Positions 7,565 to 16,320 of a stretch of 51,395 nt of DNA are shown here, one piece after another. The notes below the pieces were generated by a model. That model saw only the letters and a program-made list of their open reading frames with translations, was not told the DNA's origin and did not search any database. The position numbers and the translations under genes were made by a program. The first letter of the stretch is position 1. Each line of letters opens with the position of its first letter. This stretch comes from CAZMRW01 sp964568805 (GTDB taxonomy: Bacteria; Pseudomonadota; Gammaproteobacteria; Methylococcales; Methylomonadaceae): contig CAZMRW010000022.1 in assembly GCA_964568805.1 (NCBI GenBank), positions 1 to 51,395 of the forward strand, given 5' to 3'.

Positions 7565-9031
7565 TCAATCCTTAAACTCATTATCACCCGATTGTCTCGG
7601 TACCATTTTAACCTTTAATTGACTCGGCATCATGGTAAACGAAAAAATCTCCTGTACCGGGTTTCCGGTATTGACGCGGATGATCGAAAAGTTCTTGCAC
7701 AGCATCGCCATGGCCATTTTAATTTCGAGCATTGCCAAATTTCGTCCCGGGCAAAATCTGGGACCGGCGCCGAAGGGTATGAAGGCATCCCGATTGTGGG
7801 CGCAAGCTGACGGTTTCAAATCGAGCCAGCGCTCCGGTTTAAATGCGTGCGCATCGGTAAAATTTTCTTCCTGCAGTGCGCCATAGCGGGTCATCAGCAT
7901 GATCGAAGTTCCTTTGGGGATGGTTGTTCCGGCCAATTCGACATCGACATTCGGTTCGATAAACAATAACGGCGCAACGGTTTTTAAACGCATGGTCTCA
8001 TAGGCCACCGCTTCGATATAATTCAATTTCTCGATAATGCCCGGATGAGACGGCATGGTGTCATCGCCCAGCACGGCGTCTGCTTCCTGCTGCATTTTAT
8101 GTTGCACTTCAGGATGCTCGGTCATCAAATAAAGCATCCAGGACAAGGTATGAGCCGTCGTTTCCTCACCCGCCAAGAGAATGGTGATGATATTGCCCTG
8201 AATTTCGTCATCCGACAAACTAAGGCCCTCTTCATCATGCGCTAACAGCAGCGCTTCCAAAAAATTCGCCGGCAGGGCGGCAACTTGCGGGTGATGATGG
8301 AGCCGTTGACGTGTCTCCCGGATAAATCTGCCGATCGTTTCCTTTACCACGGCCAATGACCTCTCCATGCTGCGGTCGCTTGGCAATTTGACATAGTGTC
8401 AATAGGGAAACGGCGCATTCGCCCGCCGATTGAAAGCAGGCAACAGATTTTGCAGATGACTCTGAAAACCATCGTTGTCCTGTTCCAGCAGGTTAATATC
8501 ATAACCAAAGGCAAGATTGGTGGTAATATCGACAGTAAACCGCATCCAATCTTTCCGTACGTCAAATTCCTGTCCTGATCCGGCGATTTTGTCCCATCGC
8601 TTATGCAAGCGTTCGGTAATGGTGCGCATCGCCGGAAAAAAACGGCGCAAATAGTCGGGTTTAAAAGCCTGCATGGTGAGAAGGCGTTGACGCTGCCATT
8701 GCTCCCCCTCGGCAGAAAAAACGCCATGGGTCCCCAATTCACGCGCTACCCGTTCCATGGAACTCAGCCGTCGATAGGTTTGCGGACGATTCCGCAGGAT
8801 TTTTTGTATTTGTTCAGTGCCGCTAATCGCCACGACGTTCTTTCCCGCCAGCCGAAACGTGTAAATATCACCATAGATCCCCGCCCATTTTTCCAGAATC
8901 AGATGCAGTTTCTGCAAATCGATTTGTAAAAGATTCCCTAAAATAGGCAAACCTTTAGGGCCTGGCAATTGGGACAACGTAACACGCGATTTTTCATTAA
9001 CCATAGATAGTTCACTTGCGGCTTTTGCCAT
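7565..9031 (-). pseudogene. cytochrome P450 interrupted by one in-frame TGA
   Basis: Two adjacent frames form one P450 of about 488 codons. The 5' half (9031-8399) has the proline-rich hinge LPGPKGLPILGN and the helix-C region EGEQWQRQRLL. The 3' half (8398-7565) has the I-helix AGEETTAHT, the ExxR helix ETMR, PERW and the haem loop FGAGPRFCPGRN. They are in the same frame. The only interruption is TGA at 8401-8399, in the context FPY-stop-HYVKLPSDR. In related P450s a Trp commonly sits here, so TGG to TGA is the simplest change. The stop is followed by C, a leaky context, so low-level readthrough is conceivable. A sequencing error is the other alternative. No redox partner is adjacent, and the substrate is unknown. 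The ATG at 9031 is the first good start. Confidence 0.85.
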
Positions 9032-9341
9032 TAACAACGAGGTTGGGCAGAACAGTGGAGACCTGCTATGTCTCGCCGTTGCCGGGACTTTTTAATTCGG
9101 CTCAGCGCGAACGATTTCAAACAAAACAGGCCGGATCAATAACATTTAATCCTGTGATGCTTAATCCATTTACCATCAAGCCTCTAAAACTATCCGAGTC
9201 GTCAGGGTTTACAACTTAATGACGGTTGATTTTAAGAGAATTGTATGGTGTCCAGTTATGACGACAGAAAGTCCCAACAAGATATCCACTGTTATCATCA
9301 TGGCAGCACTCCTTAATGATTTGTTATAAACCCGGTGACTG
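9032..9341. other. intergenic stretch, nothing recognised
   Basis: About 310 bases between the P450 start and the end of the DsbA-like gene. Short open frames on either strand (for example 9209-9394, minus) have no motif and overlap the neighbouring gene. A promoter for the P450 is expected here but I see no convincing hexamer pair. Confidence 0.4.
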
Positions 9342-9974
9342 TCAGATGCTGCGTACACTACACTTATTACGGATTTCATTAAGCATGGCCTCAAAATCCA
9401 GATAATCCACGGTTATTGATATGATTTGGCCTTGCTGCCGCAAACGCAGGGAGGGAAACGAACTGACGCCTAAGCTTCGGGCCAGACCGATTTGATGTTG
9501 CAATTGGGCTTCTGTCTCAGCACTGGTCAAATCCTGAACAAATTTTACCGTGTCCAGCCCCGCTTCGGCGGCGCATTCCACTAAAACCGACTGCAGCGAA
9601 GGATTTTTGGCCTGTTGATAATAAGCCTTTTGAATGGCGCTTATCATTTTATCTTCATAGGATGGGCCTTGCCTGGCAGCCGCGATGACCGCCCTGCACG
9701 CCGGATAGGTAGAGCGTATTGGGGTGTTGACAGTCCAGAAATCATGGTTGAAGCGGACATGAGGCACTGTCTGCTCAATACGCCGCCAGGTTTCTTGTAT
9801 TTTGGTTCGCATAACCTCGGACATAACCACTGTGGTATCGGGGGCCAGGCCGCCGACCAGTTTTTTCAGCCGGATAGAAGGAGGCAAGTGTTCCTCCAAC
9901 GCCGCCAAACTGGCTTGAAAGGCATAACACCAGCTGCACATCGGATCATGAACGTAAAATAAAGTGCCGGTCAT
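9342..9974 (-). CDS. DsbA-family thioredoxin-fold oxidoreductase (COG3531-like)
   Basis: 210 residues with a CxxC active site, CSWC at residues 13-16 (HDPMCSWCYAF), directly after the first beta strand. The rest is the all-helical insert of the DsbA/FrnE/2-hydroxychromene carboxylate isomerase group, ending with the cis-proline segment GVSSFPSLRLR that packs against the CxxC. There is no signal peptide, so it should act in the cytosol, unlike classical DsbA. Members are described as predicted protein-disulfide isomerases or glutathione-linked oxidoreductases, and a specific substrate is unknown. It starts at ATG 9974. A larger member of the same clan with DPxCxWC is the closest remembered match. 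It is transcribed in the same direction as the broken P450, about 310 bases apart. Confidence 0.85.
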   Translation of the reverse strand: MTGTLFYVHDPMCSWCYAFQASLAALEEHLPPSIRLKKLVGGLAPDTTVVMSEVMRTKIQETWRRIEQTVPHVRFNHDFWTVNTPIRSTYPACRAVIAAARQGPSYEDKMISAIQKAYYQQAKNPSLQSVLVECAAEAGLDTVKFVQDLTSAETEAQLQHQIGLARSLGVSSFPSLRLRQQGQIISITVDYLDFEAMLNEIRNKCSVRSI

Positions 9975-10060
9975 TGTAAACTTGATTAGTCGTTATGCTG
10001 AGAATTAATAACCCAATCTTTGGGAGGGTAATTCGTCAACTCTTCACCAAGTCCGGATTG

Positions 10061-10633
10061 TTACAACTTGGGACTGTCGTCAGATAGAGACGTATCCGGC
10101 TCAAGAGTATCGGGTGTCAAGTCGCTTTTGGAAGCCTTGTCTGCTTCGGTTTTATCATCGGGCGTGGTTGACACATCAGTGCTATCTGCGTCATCAAAAT
10201 CGAACAGGCCCGTAATCTTCTCCCAAAGGGTTTTCTCAAGATCCCGTTTAGGTACGTCGATAGTCTTTTCATCTGATGGTTTGATTACAGGCAGGGTACC
10301 GGGCCTAAAATCCCCCTGTATTCCGACGATATTGTCGCCTTCAAACACCAATGTAATTCTTTTTTGCTGCCGGGGCTCTCCGCCAGGTTGATTCGAGTAC
10401 AGGTATTCCCATTTATTCTGATGGAACATCGTGTTCAACATCGGCGACCCCATGATATAAAGCACCTGGCGTTTGTTCATATTGGGCCGGAGCTGGTCGA
10501 TCATGGACTGGTCGATGATATTGCCTTGCTGAACATCGACGGTATATACACCCGGCAAGTTGTTCAGGATGGCAGAGCAGGACAACACTGACAAACTGGC
10601 CAGTAAACTCAAGAAAAGAAAAGGCTTACTCAT
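10061..10633 (-). CDS. bamE: outer-membrane assembly lipoprotein BamE
   Basis: A lipoprotein component of the Bam complex that inserts beta-barrel proteins into the outer membrane. From the ATG at 10633 the protein has a signal peptide with lipobox LSVLSC and lipidation at Cys19. The BamE fold follows: the IDQSMIDQLRPNMNKRQVLYIMGSP stretch (M-x-k-x-q-V-x-x-x-m-G-s-P) and the strand NKWEYLYSNQPGG. The C-terminus, after about residue 125, is an acidic Ser/Thr/Asp-rich tail absent from short BamE proteins and probably disordered. An upstream ATG at 10666 would add 11 residues before the signal peptide and is less likely. It is divergent from fur with about 160 bases between starts, a conserved arrangement in gammaproteobacteria. 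Confidence 0.92.
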   Translation of the reverse strand: MSKPFLFLSLLASLSVLSCSAILNNLPGVYTVDVQQGNIIDQSMIDQLRPNMNKRQVLYIMGSPMLNTMFHQNKWEYLYSNQPGGEPRQQKRITLVFEGDNIVGIQGDFRPGTLPVIKPSDEKTIDVPKRDLEKTLWEKITGLFDFDDADSTDVSTTPDDKTEADKASKSDLTPDTLEPDTSLSDDSPKL

Positions 10634-10794
10634 TAGAGGCGGCGAATCGATAAAATTTAAAATCATACCCGATGTTAATAAATTATCCTATAAAAGCCGA
10701 ATATTAAAACAGTCATGCCCATGATGTTCAAAAAAGGCTACAATGTGCCACCTCAATTAAAAATTGCTGGTAAAGTCAGAACCGGAGATTAAAC

Positions 10795-11211
10795 GTGGAA
10801 ACGCATGATTTAAGAAATGCAGGCCTTAAAGTTACATTGCCGCGAGTAAAAATACTGCAAATCCTGGAAAGCCAGGTCAACGAGCATCATTTAACCGCCG
10901 AGCAGGTCTATAAGATATTGTTGAGTGAAGACGAGGAAATCGGCCTGGCCACGGTATACCGGGTTTTAACCCAGTTCGAAGCGGCCGGCCTGGTCACCCG
11001 GCACCATTTTGAAGGGGGTAATTCGGTTTTCGAACTGGCCAAAGGCGACCATCACGACCATATCATGTGTATGAAATGCGGTAAGGTCGATGAATTTACC
11101 GATGAAGTTATCGAAAAACGGCAAAAGGAAATTGCCCAAAAACTGGGTTATGAATTAACCGATCACGGCCTCTATCTGTATGGATTTTGTCCCAAGTGCA
11201 AAAAATCCTGA
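10795..11211 (+). CDS. fur: ferric uptake regulator Fur
   Basis: An iron-responsive DNA-binding repressor, 138 residues. The N-terminal winged helix (residues 1-80) contains HHLTAEQVY and LATVYRVLTQFEAAGLV. The metal sites are visible: HHDH at residues 86-89 and two CxxC pairs, Cys92/Cys95 (CMKC) and Cys132/Cys135 (CPKC), which bind structural zinc. The start is GTG at 10795, supported by GGAG nine bases upstream (10783-10786) and by the family start. A possible -10 element TACAAT lies at 10739-10744. lolC begins 24 bases after the stop, so the two may be co-transcribed. No Fur box is obvious to me in the bamE-fur gap. Confidence 0.96.
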   Translation: METHDLRNAGLKVTLPRVKILQILESQVNEHHLTAEQVYKILLSEDEEIGLATVYRVLTQFEAAGLVTRHHFEGGNSVFELAKGDHHDHIMCMKCGKVDEFTDEVIEKRQKEIAQKLGYELTDHGLYLYGFCPKCKKS

Positions 11212-11235
11212 GTATTTTAATTTACCTGTCACACG

Positions 11236-12483
11236 ATGTTTAAACCCCTAATTTTTTATATCGGCCTGCGTTATACGCGGGCCAAGCGCCGTACTCAGTT
11301 CATTTCCTTCATCACCTTAACTTCGGTTCTCGGCATAGCGTTAGGCGTAACGGCGCTGATTACGGTCTTGTCGGTCATGAACGGCTTTGAAGCGGAATTG
11401 AGAGAACGCATTCTTGGCATGACCGCCCATGCCACCGTCACCGGACGCTATGGCCAGTTGGATAATTGGCTGGAAACCGATGAAAAACTGAAAAACTATC
11501 CCCATATAGAAGGCGCCGCGCCGTTTATCAACGGACAAGTGATGATTAATGCCGACCGGCGCGTCAGCGGCACCATGCTGAACGGAATTTTACCGGAATA
11601 TGAATCCAGAGTTTCGGAAGTGGGCGCCAAAATGACCGCCGGAAAACTGTCCGATCTGATACCGGGTGAATACGGCATCGTTTTGGGTGGGGAACTGGCC
11701 AATTATCTGGGCGTGATGCTGGGCGATAAAATCACGGTCATCAGCCCGCAAATCAACTCGACCCCTGCCGGCATTTTACCCAGGATGCGCCGTTTTACCG
11801 TGGTCGGCATTTTTCAGGTCGGCATGTACGAATACGACCGCAATATGGCCCTGGTTCATATTGATGATGCTGCTAGATTGTTTCGCATGGAAAACGCCGT
11901 CTCGGGATTGCGGATAAAACTTGATGACCTGTTCAATGCGCCGCAAATCACCCGGGGACTTGCCAACACCTTACGCGACGATTATCAGGTCAGCGACTGG
12001 ACTCTGGCACACAGTAATTTCTTTAAGGCGATTAAAACCGAAAAAATGGTCATGTTCATTATTTTGTTATTGATCGTCGCTGTGGCGGCTTTCAATATTG
12101 TTTCCACACTGGTCATGGTGGTCACGGATAAACGCGGCGACATTGCCATTTTAAAGACCCAGGGACTGACCTCCCGCTCGGTTATGGGCATCTTTATCGT
12201 CCTCGGAACGATCATTGGCGTTGTCGGCACCGCCATTGGAACCCTCGGCGGCGTCTTATTGGCGTTAAATGCGGATTCCATCGTCAAAACTATCGAAGAA
12301 TTCTTTCAGGTCCATTTTTTGCCGGCCGATGTTTACTACATCAGCCAGTTGCCGTCAAAACTGGTTTTGTCGGATGTTTACATGATTGCCGGGATGGCAT
12401 TTCTGCTGTCATTACTGGCGACGATTTATCCTGCCTGGCAGGCAGCCAAGGTCAATCCTGCGGAAGTCCTCAGATATGAATAA
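11236..12483 (+). CDS. lolC: lipoprotein-releasing ABC transporter permease LolC/LolE family
   Basis: Inner-membrane subunit of the Lol system, which extracts outer-membrane lipoproteins for hand-over to LolA. The 415 residues have the family layout. A first membrane helix lies at about residues 20-45, after RYTRAKRRTQFISFIT. A large periplasmic domain spans about 46-270. Three helices near the C-terminus (about 275-300, 315-350 and 375-400) close the protein. The cytoplasmic loop TDKRGDIAILKTQGLTSRSVM is the coupling motif that docks on LolD, and the end PAWQAAKVNPAEVLRYE is typical. Only one permease gene is present next to lolD. Either a lolE is elsewhere or this is a LolF-type single permease that forms a homodimer, and I cannot decide from the window. 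It overlaps lolD by 8 bases. Confidence 0.93.
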   Translation: MFKPLIFYIGLRYTRAKRRTQFISFITLTSVLGIALGVTALITVLSVMNGFEAELRERILGMTAHATVTGRYGQLDNWLETDEKLKNYPHIEGAAPFINGQVMINADRRVSGTMLNGILPEYESRVSEVGAKMTAGKLSDLIPGEYGIVLGGELANYLGVMLGDKITVISPQINSTPAGILPRMRRFTVVGIFQVGMYEYDRNMALVHIDDAARLFRMENAVSGLRIKLDDLFNAPQITRGLANTLRDDYQVSDWTLAHSNFFKAIKTEKMVMFIILLLIVAVAAFNIVSTLVMVVTDKRGDIAILKTQGLTSRSVMGIFIVLGTIIGVVGTAIGTLGGVLLALNADSIVKTIEEFFQVHFLPADVYYISQLPSKLVLSDVYMIAGMAFLLSLLATIYPAWQAAKVNPAEVLRYE

Positions 12484-13156
12484 GCCAAAGATTCTGCAAT
12501 GCCGGCAATTGACCAAACGCTACATCCAGGGCGCGCTGGATGTTGAGGTATTGAAAGGGGTCAATTTGACCATAGAAGCCGGTGAGCGCATCGCCATTAT
12601 GGGCGCATCCGGCTCGGGCAAGAGCACCTTGCTGCATCTCTTGGGCGGACTGGAAAAACCGACGAGTGGACAGATCGTGCTCGATAATGTCAATCTTGAG
12701 TCCGTCAGCTCCTCGAAACTGGCAAAATTAAGGAACAAATCACTGGGATTTGTTTATCAATCCCATCATCTGCTGGGAGAATTCACCGTCCTGGAAAATG
12801 TCGCAATGCCCTTGCTGATTGCCGGAGAACGCGTTAAACAGGCCCGCTCCCGCGCTTTGGAATTATTGAACCGGGTTGGACTCGGACACCGTGTAGAACA
12901 TAAGCCGGGAGAAATTTCAGGCGGCGAGCGGCAACGGGCTGCGGTAGCCAGGGCGCTGATCAATAAGCCGGGGGTGATTCTGGCGGATGAACCGACCGGC
13001 AATCTGGACAGCAAAACGGCCGATCAGGTGTATCAATTGATGCTGGAATTAAACCATGAGCTGAATGTCAGTTTACTGGTGGTCACCCACGATCATGAAC
13101 TGGCCTCTAGAATGGGCAAGGTTCTTCATATGGAAGATGGGGTGATTGTGGGGTAA
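12476..13156 (+). CDS. lolD: lipoprotein-releasing ABC transporter ATPase LolD
   Basis: The ATP-hydrolysing partner of LolC, 226 residues. Walker A is GASGSGKST (residues 43-51). The Q-loop follows in VYQSHHLLGEFTVLENV. The ABC signature is ISGGERQR and Walker B is VILADEPTGNLDS, with the switch His in VVTHDHELA. The long LGEFTVLENVAMPLL and LADEPTGNLD forms are typical of the LolD/MacB group. The true start is the ATG at 12476, inside the last codons of lolC (8-base overlap), so translation is coupled. Upstream in-frame codons from 12386 only read lolC sequence in another frame. The stop codon is the start of a 7-bp tandem repeat tract. Confidence 0.95.
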   Translation: MNKPKILQCRQLTKRYIQGALDVEVLKGVNLTIEAGERIAIMGASGSGKSTLLHLLGGLEKPTSGQIVLDNVNLESVSSSKLAKLRNKSLGFVYQSHHLLGEFTVLENVAMPLLIAGERVKQARSRALELLNRVGLGHRVEHKPGEISGGERQRAAVARALINKPGVILADEPTGNLDSKTADQVYQLMLELNHELNVSLLVVTHDHELASRMGKVLHMEDGVIVG

Positions 13157-13189
13157 GGTTCAAGGTTCAAGGTTCAAGGTTCAAGGTTC
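13155..13189. repeat. five tandem copies of a 7-bp unit at the lolD stop
   Basis: AAGGTTC is repeated five times without interruption. The first copy uses the last two bases of the lolD TAA stop. The unit is not a multiple of three, but because it begins at the stop, copy-number changes would not alter LolD. It could arise by polymerase slippage. It is too short and too compact to be a CRISPR or iteron array. Confidence 0.9.
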
Positions 13190-13246
13190 AAAATTTTAGC
13201 ATCGCGTATCTTTTTGGAGATTTATTCACCTGAATGTTTTGAAAAT

Positions 13247-13284
13247 GGTACGCGATACCCAAGGGCATAAATGCGTACCCTACG
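13247..13284. repeat. possible dispersed-repeat fragment
   Basis: On the minus strand this reads GTAGGGTACGCATTTATGCC and then a stretch ending in GGTATCGCGTACC. It resembles the GTAGGGTACGCA-type sequences that I recall as scattered intergenic repeats in various proteobacteria. It lies between lolD and the convergent DUF2062 gene. The match is from memory and there is no second copy in the window. Confidence 0.25.
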
Positions 13285-13291
13285 CTATTTA

Positions 13292-13831
13292 TTAACTTTC
13301 TCTTTGCGCCCTGCTTTCTTTCCTTTCCGCCCATTTATTGAGAACATGCTGCCGCCAGAAGTATTGAACGCCGAAATAACCGGCAGCCGAGCATGTTATC
13401 CCCAATATCAGACAGCCCAAAAGAAAAGGCTCCCATATACCGCCCAAGCCGGAAAACAGGCCCGATAAGGTAAACTGGAATTCTTCTCCGGATTCCGGCG
13501 CATTCATAAACCAGAGTCCGACTTCATAAGCAAAATAAAACAGCGGCGGCATCGTGATGGGATTGGTAACCCATACCAGAATGACCGACAGCGGCAGGTT
13601 AGCGCCTAAATAGATTGCTACGGCTGCCGAGATGGCCATCTGAGTCGGAGTCGGAATCCATGCGCAAAAAAGCCCGATCGCAAAGGCCAACGACACCGAG
13701 TGCCGATTAAAATGCCAGAGATTGGGTTGATGAAGTTTTTCGCCGAGAAACTGAAGACTCTTGTGCTGTTTAATGAATTCAGGGTCGGGGACAAACTTAT
13801 CAAGCAGTTTTTTAATTAATTCTTTTGCCAT
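13292..13831 (-). CDS. DUF2062 membrane protein
   Basis: 179 residues. The conserved DUF2062 core is clear: RHSVSLAFAIGLFCAWIPTPTQM, followed by NLPLSVILVWVTNPITMPPLFYFAYEVG. These give two to three membrane segments, about residues 47-75, 78-105 and 130-155. The family is widespread in gammaproteobacteria as small inner-membrane proteins of unknown function. The protein starts at ATG 13831 with MAKELIKKLL and is divergent from comEC, with about 170 bases between them. In many genomes DUF2062 sits beside comEC, as here, but I know of no demonstrated functional link. Confidence 0.88.
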   Translation of the reverse strand: MAKELIKKLLDKFVPDPEFIKQHKSLQFLGEKLHQPNLWHFNRHSVSLAFAIGLFCAWIPTPTQMAISAAVAIYLGANLPLSVILVWVTNPITMPPLFYFAYEVGLWFMNAPESGEEFQFTLSGLFSGLGGIWEPFLLGCLILGITCSAAGYFGVQYFWRQHVLNKWAERKESRAQRES

Positions 13832-14000
13832 CTTGTTTTATCGTTAAACGTTTTTGATCAAGTTTAGCAGGTTAATGCTAATCTAAAAACACCGCGAGCT
13901 GTACCTGTTTTTTCAAATTCATGCTCAGAGTTGCTATATTAATTTTATCTGTCCGACAGTGTAAATCAGGTACAAAAAAAAATTTCCCGTAAAAAATCCT

Positions 14001-16268
14001 ATGGCCGTTTCAGCGTTATTATTTTTAACTGGTATCGTGCTGGTTCAGCAATGGCCTGTTCTGCCGAATGGCACTGGATTGCTTGCCGGTGCCATTATGG
14101 CCAGCATTATGGCATGGTTGCGTTACTGGCGGGGGCTATTTTTTTTGCTCGGTATGTTATGGGCCATTGTATTTGCGATGGTCAGATTGTCGGAGCGCTT
14201 GCCCGAACTGCTGGAAGGCAAGGAAATTCAACTTCAGGGCTACATAGCCGATTTGCCGGAAAAGAATGAAAACAGCATACGCTTCGATGTGATCGTCAAC
14301 GATTCCGAACAGCGGTTGCCGCCCAAAATAAGACTAAGCTGGTATTACCCCGATCAGGAAATCAAGGCCGGTCAGAACTGGTCTTTTACCGTCAAATTAA
14401 AGCGGCCGCACGGCAACGTGAATCCGGGCGGCTTCGATTATGAACGCTGGCTGTTCACCGAAGGTATTGGCGCGACCGGTTATATCCGTAGCCTGCCGAA
14501 ACCGGAGTTACTGGAGCCGCAACCTTCATGGTATGCCCCATCGGTCTGGCGGCAACAGATTGCGGACCGATTATCCGGCCTGCTTGCCGACAACTCCAGC
14601 CTCGCCCTGATCAAGGCATTGACGATAGGCGATGGCGGCGGCATCAGCCAACGCCAATGGGATCTCTTTCGTGAAACCGGCACGACCCACCTGGTGGTTA
14701 TTTCCGGCTCCCATATCGGCCTGGTCTCGGGATTTATTTATTTGTTGGTGCTTAAATTTTGGGCCTGGACCGGACAATTGAGATGGTCTCCGCAAAAAGT
14801 CGCAGCCGTATCGGCTATAACCGTAGCCGTTTGTTATTCGGCGCTGGCCGGCTTTTCAGTGCCTACTCAGCGGTCCCTGATCATGCTGGCAATCGTGATG
14901 GCGGCCATCATCCTGCAACGCAATACGCGTCCATTTAATACCCTGGCCATTGCTCTTTTCGCGGTTTTGCTTTTTGATCCGCTATCGGTATTATCGGCGG
15001 GTTTCTGGTTATCATTTCTCGCCGTCAGTCTGATCGTACTGTCCATCGCCGGACGACTGGGCAAAATCGGGAAATTTTGGGCAGCAGTCAAATTGCACTG
15101 GGTTACGTCGCTGGGATTGGCGCCATTGTTATTGTTCTTTTTTCAGCAGATATCCCTGATTGCGCCTCTGGCCAATCTGATTGCAGTGCCGATCATCAGT
15201 ATGTTGATTGTGCCCTTGTCGCTATTGGCGGTCGTGGTGATGTTCGCTGCTCCGCCTTTGGCGAAATTACTGTTCTATCCGGTTTCACACACGTTACAGG
15301 GTTTAGAATGGCTATTGAACGAGATGGCGGAAATTCCCCTGGCAACGATAAGCCATCAACAACCTTCGATTCTGGCGTTGATATTCGTTGTTCCGGCTCT
15401 TTTGATTGTGCTTGCACCCATTGGAACGCCATCCCGATGGCTGGCCCTGGTCATGATGTTGCCGTTGATTTTTACCGGCAGCACCCGGCCGAAACCTGGC
15501 GAAATCAAATTGACACTGCTTGATGTAGGGCAAGGCTTGGCGGCCACCGTCCAGACCGCCAATCATTGGCTGGTTTTTGATACCGGCGCCAAATTCTCTA
15601 AAGAAAGCGATATGGGGCAAAGTGTGCTATTGCCGTTCCTGAGGACTCAGGGAGCCGAACAGATCGACCGGCTGATTATCAGCCATGGCGACAACGACCA
15701 TATTGGCGGCGCTTTTTCGTTAATGCGCGGCATAGCCACAAAACAGGTGATCACCAGCGTACCTGAGCGCATCAGCGGTCGGGTCCCGATAAAATGCATC
15801 GCAGGGCAAACCTGGCAATGGGACCATGTCCGTTTCAGCTTCCTGTCGCCAGGTGCGAACCGGATGGACAGCGGCGCTAACGATAATTCCTGCGTATTGA
15901 AAATTCAATCCGAATATGGCGCCGTATTATTGACCGGTGACATCGAAGAGCCTGCGGAATCCTGGCTGGTAAACAACTACGGCAATGAGTTAAAGTCCAA
16001 TATCCTGATAGCACCTCATCATGGCAGTAAGACCTCGTCGACAGAACCATTCCTGGAGGCGGTAAAGCCGGACACTATCCTCATTCCGGCAGGTTACCGC
16101 AATCAATTCGGACACCCGCACCGTGATGTTCTGGCGCGTTACCGACAAAAAAATGCCCTTTGGCTAAACAGCGCCGACAGCGGCGCAATCGAGGTCGCTA
16201 TCAAAGCCAAATCAGTTAAAGTCCAGGCGCTGCGCCAAAAAGACAGGAAATACTGGCGCACTGACTGA
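14001..16268 (+). CDS. comEC: ComEC/Rec2 family DNA uptake channel
   Basis: Forms the inner-membrane channel through which single-stranded DNA enters during natural transformation. The 755 residues show the full three-part layout. N-terminal helices are followed by an OB-like soluble domain (about residues 70-190). The competence membrane domain (about 195-490) begins near IKALTIGDGGG and contains TTHLVVISGSHIGLVSG. The C-terminal metallo-beta-lactamase-like domain (about 500-740) has DVGQGLA, FDTGAK, ISHGDNDHIGGA, LLTGDIEEPAE and APHHGSKTSS. The metal-ligand HxDxDH set is present as HGDNDH. A full-length gene suggests that uptake capacity is retained, but no other competence gene is in the window. 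The start ATG at 14001 has no good ribosome site. Confidence 0.93.
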   Translation: MAVSALLFLTGIVLVQQWPVLPNGTGLLAGAIMASIMAWLRYWRGLFFLLGMLWAIVFAMVRLSERLPELLEGKEIQLQGYIADLPEKNENSIRFDVIVNDSEQRLPPKIRLSWYYPDQEIKAGQNWSFTVKLKRPHGNVNPGGFDYERWLFTEGIGATGYIRSLPKPELLEPQPSWYAPSVWRQQIADRLSGLLADNSSLALIKALTIGDGGGISQRQWDLFRETGTTHLVVISGSHIGLVSGFIYLLVLKFWAWTGQLRWSPQKVAAVSAITVAVCYSALAGFSVPTQRSLIMLAIVMAAIILQRNTRPFNTLAIALFAVLLFDPLSVLSAGFWLSFLAVSLIVLSIAGRLGKIGKFWAAVKLHWVTSLGLAPLLLFFFQQISLIAPLANLIAVPIISMLIVPLSLLAVVVMFAAPPLAKLLFYPVSHTLQGLEWLLNEMAEIPLATISHQQPSILALIFVVPALLIVLAPIGTPSRWLALVMMLPLIFTGSTRPKPGEIKLTLLDVGQGLAATVQTANHWLVFDTGAKFSKESDMGQSVLLPFLRTQGAEQIDRLIISHGDNDHIGGAFSLMRGIATKQVITSVPERISGRVPIKCIAGQTWQWDHVRFSFLSPGANRMDSGANDNSCVLKIQSEYGAVLLTGDIEEPAESWLVNNYGNELKSNILIAPHHGSKTSSTEPFLEAVKPDTILIPAGYRNQFGHPHRDVLARYRQKNALWLNSADSGAIEVAIKAKSVKVQALRQKDRKYWRTD

Positions 16269-16320
16269 ACACTGACATTTTGTTCCCTAAGTGGTGAATT
16301 GTTCAGCGAGAACTCAGCGG

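Noticed and set aside
8399..8401. TGA in the P450 as a reassigned Trp codon
   Set aside because: Several intact genes here (sdhB, TVP38, QEGLA) end with TGA, so TGA is a normal stop in this organism. Readthrough remains possible, recoding of the code does not.
9209..9394. 61-codon minus-strand frame
   Set aside because: Overlaps the end of the DsbA-like gene and has no motif.
12386..12475. Upstream extension of LolD
   Set aside because: These codons read lolC in another frame. The LolD family start is the ATG at 12476.
13155..13189. Tandem repeat as a CRISPR array or replication iteron
   Set aside because: The unit is only 7 bp with no spacers, no cas genes and no DnaA boxes nearby.
14867..15091. 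Antisense frames inside comEC
   Set aside because: The sense strand has an uninterrupted ComEC with all signature motifs.
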